A stretch of DNA of 64,000 bases, taken from assembly GCA_013396755.1 (NCBI GenBank), contig VWZF01004872.1, forward strand, positions 620,001 through 684,000, read 5' to 3'. The stretch's first letter is position 1, and the number at the start of each line of letters is the position of its first letter. The stretch is from Sclerurus mexicanus (taxonomy: Eukaryota > Chordata > Aves > Passeriformes > Furnariidae). Below, piece by piece: positions 63,206-64,000 of this stretch. Under the pieces are notes generated by a model. The model saw only the letters and a program-made list of their open reading frames with translations. It ran no database searches and was not told the origin of the DNA. The translations under genes were made by a program, and so were the position numbers.

Positions 63206-64000
63206 AACAAACAGGAGAACAAAGATATCACTGCCGTAGAAGCTATGTCCAAACACAGGCCCCATTCCCCGGTGATGGAAGTCAGCTCTAGTTAAGCTGC
63301 ACTGGTGGCATTTAGCCATGTTCAGTGATGTTCACTGCCCACTTTGAGCCAAAGATTTCAGTGGTGGAACAGACAGCACTCTGTTTTGATTTGATAACCC
63401 TTACTGCAAAACAGAACCTTTCGAAGCTGGACTCAGTGCCACATCAGCATGACCTCAAGTCAGCAGTTTGTTTAGAGCTCACCTGCATCTATTAAAAGAA
63501 CCACAAAAATACCTCTCAAAAGGAAGTCAGCTAGCAAAACCTCCTTTCTCCTGCTCCCCTTTCTGTTGTATTTTTTGTTTGGTTTGGGTTTTTTTGGGGG
63601 GAGGGGGGTGGGGTGGTGGATGCTTTCGGTTTCGGGTTGGTTTTGCAGTGGGAGGGGTTGCTTGCATCATTTTGTTTCAATGTATCTGACAGTAGAACGA
63701 GCAAGTCCTGCTGCACTTCCCTGGAGATTTCAATGGGAAGGTAGACCTGGTGCAAGGCTTCTTAATCCAAGGGCTATCTTGCCCAGCTTAGCTGTAGCCT
63801 CCTCAGCAGCTTCTGCTACTGCAGAGCTTTACTGCATTTTTTCTGTTCTTCTGCAGTTTGCTGAAGAGAATCAGTAACACAGTCAATGATTTAAAACAAG
63901 AAGGAGCTGGATCTAGTTCATAGGATGTTTCACTCCTCCCCAAAGAGACATGAAACAGAAAAGCAGCTTATAATACCATATAATTTCTTGATATCCCAGA
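63206..64000. other. Single-copy DNA with G-rich tract, no gene seen
   Basis: Apart from the G-rich tract at 63575-63660, I see no exon or repeat. The open frames of 73-103 codons here (for example 63566-63877) run through the tract and are rich in G, F and W for that reason. Confidence 0.55.
63586..63613 (+). other. G-quadruplex motif
   Basis: G runs of 3, 6, 6 and 4 (63586-63588, 63596-63601, 63603-63608, 63610-63613) with loops of 7, 1 and 1 bases satisfy the standard quadruplex pattern on the plus strand. More G runs follow to 63657. Confidence 0.75.

Noticed and set aside
1..64000. CRISPR arrays, operons, phage or plasmid genes, tRNA or rRNA genes
   Set aside because: No regularly spaced direct repeats, no dense coding, no ribosome-binding pattern and no recognisable tRNA or rRNA sequence; the repeats are vertebrate.

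Overview
The window looks like ordinary noncoding nuclear DNA from a bird, most likely a songbird. The organism call is an inference from repeats. Seven fragments carry the signature of avian CR1 retrotransposons, and four segments look like avian-type retroviral LTRs, one with the sequence layout of the ERVL-class LTR common in birds. No mammalian-type repeats (Alu, L1 or MIR) were recognised. The DNA is AT-rich and poor in CpG except in one LTR. No bacterial, phage or plasmid feature is present.

No complete protein-coding gene, tRNA, rRNA or recognisable microRNA was found. The longest open frame is 196 codons on the minus strand at 3578-4168, and it does not look like a known protein. The window is therefore best read as an intron interior or an intergenic stretch. 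Two possible terminal exons at 60532-60709 and 60824-60926 share the same splice phase and are the best candidates for undetected coding sequence, but they are weak.

Layout. 1-9509: single-copy AT-rich DNA with a hairpin at 1494-1514, the 196-codon open frame and a pair of RFX-like palindromes at 5891-5972. 9510-17214: two CR1 tails, a possible conserved homeodomain-motif cluster around 9840-10220 and a G/T-rich tract. 17215-17590: an isolated GC-rich block. 17591-32788: single-copy DNA with a G-quadruplex motif at 20032-20050 and a diverged inverted repeat at 28141-28956. 32789-40070: two same-orientation copies of one LTR-like repeat, the first cut off at the only ambiguous base in the window (33273). 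40071-55569: a degenerate CR1 reverse-transcriptase piece (about 41830-42110), a minus-strand CR1 tail (48755-49045) and another CR1 tail (53565-53703). 55570-58345: a CpG-rich, apparently young LTR, then an ERVL-like LTR whose 5' end has been flipped, then a CR1 fragment. 58346-64000: single-copy DNA with the exon candidates, a final CR1 tail and a G-quadruplex tract.

There is no operon or pathway here. The most unusual items are the self-inverted LTR, the CpG-rich LTR with an intact-looking promoter, the inverted repeat at 28.1-29.0 kb and the paired RFX-like sites.
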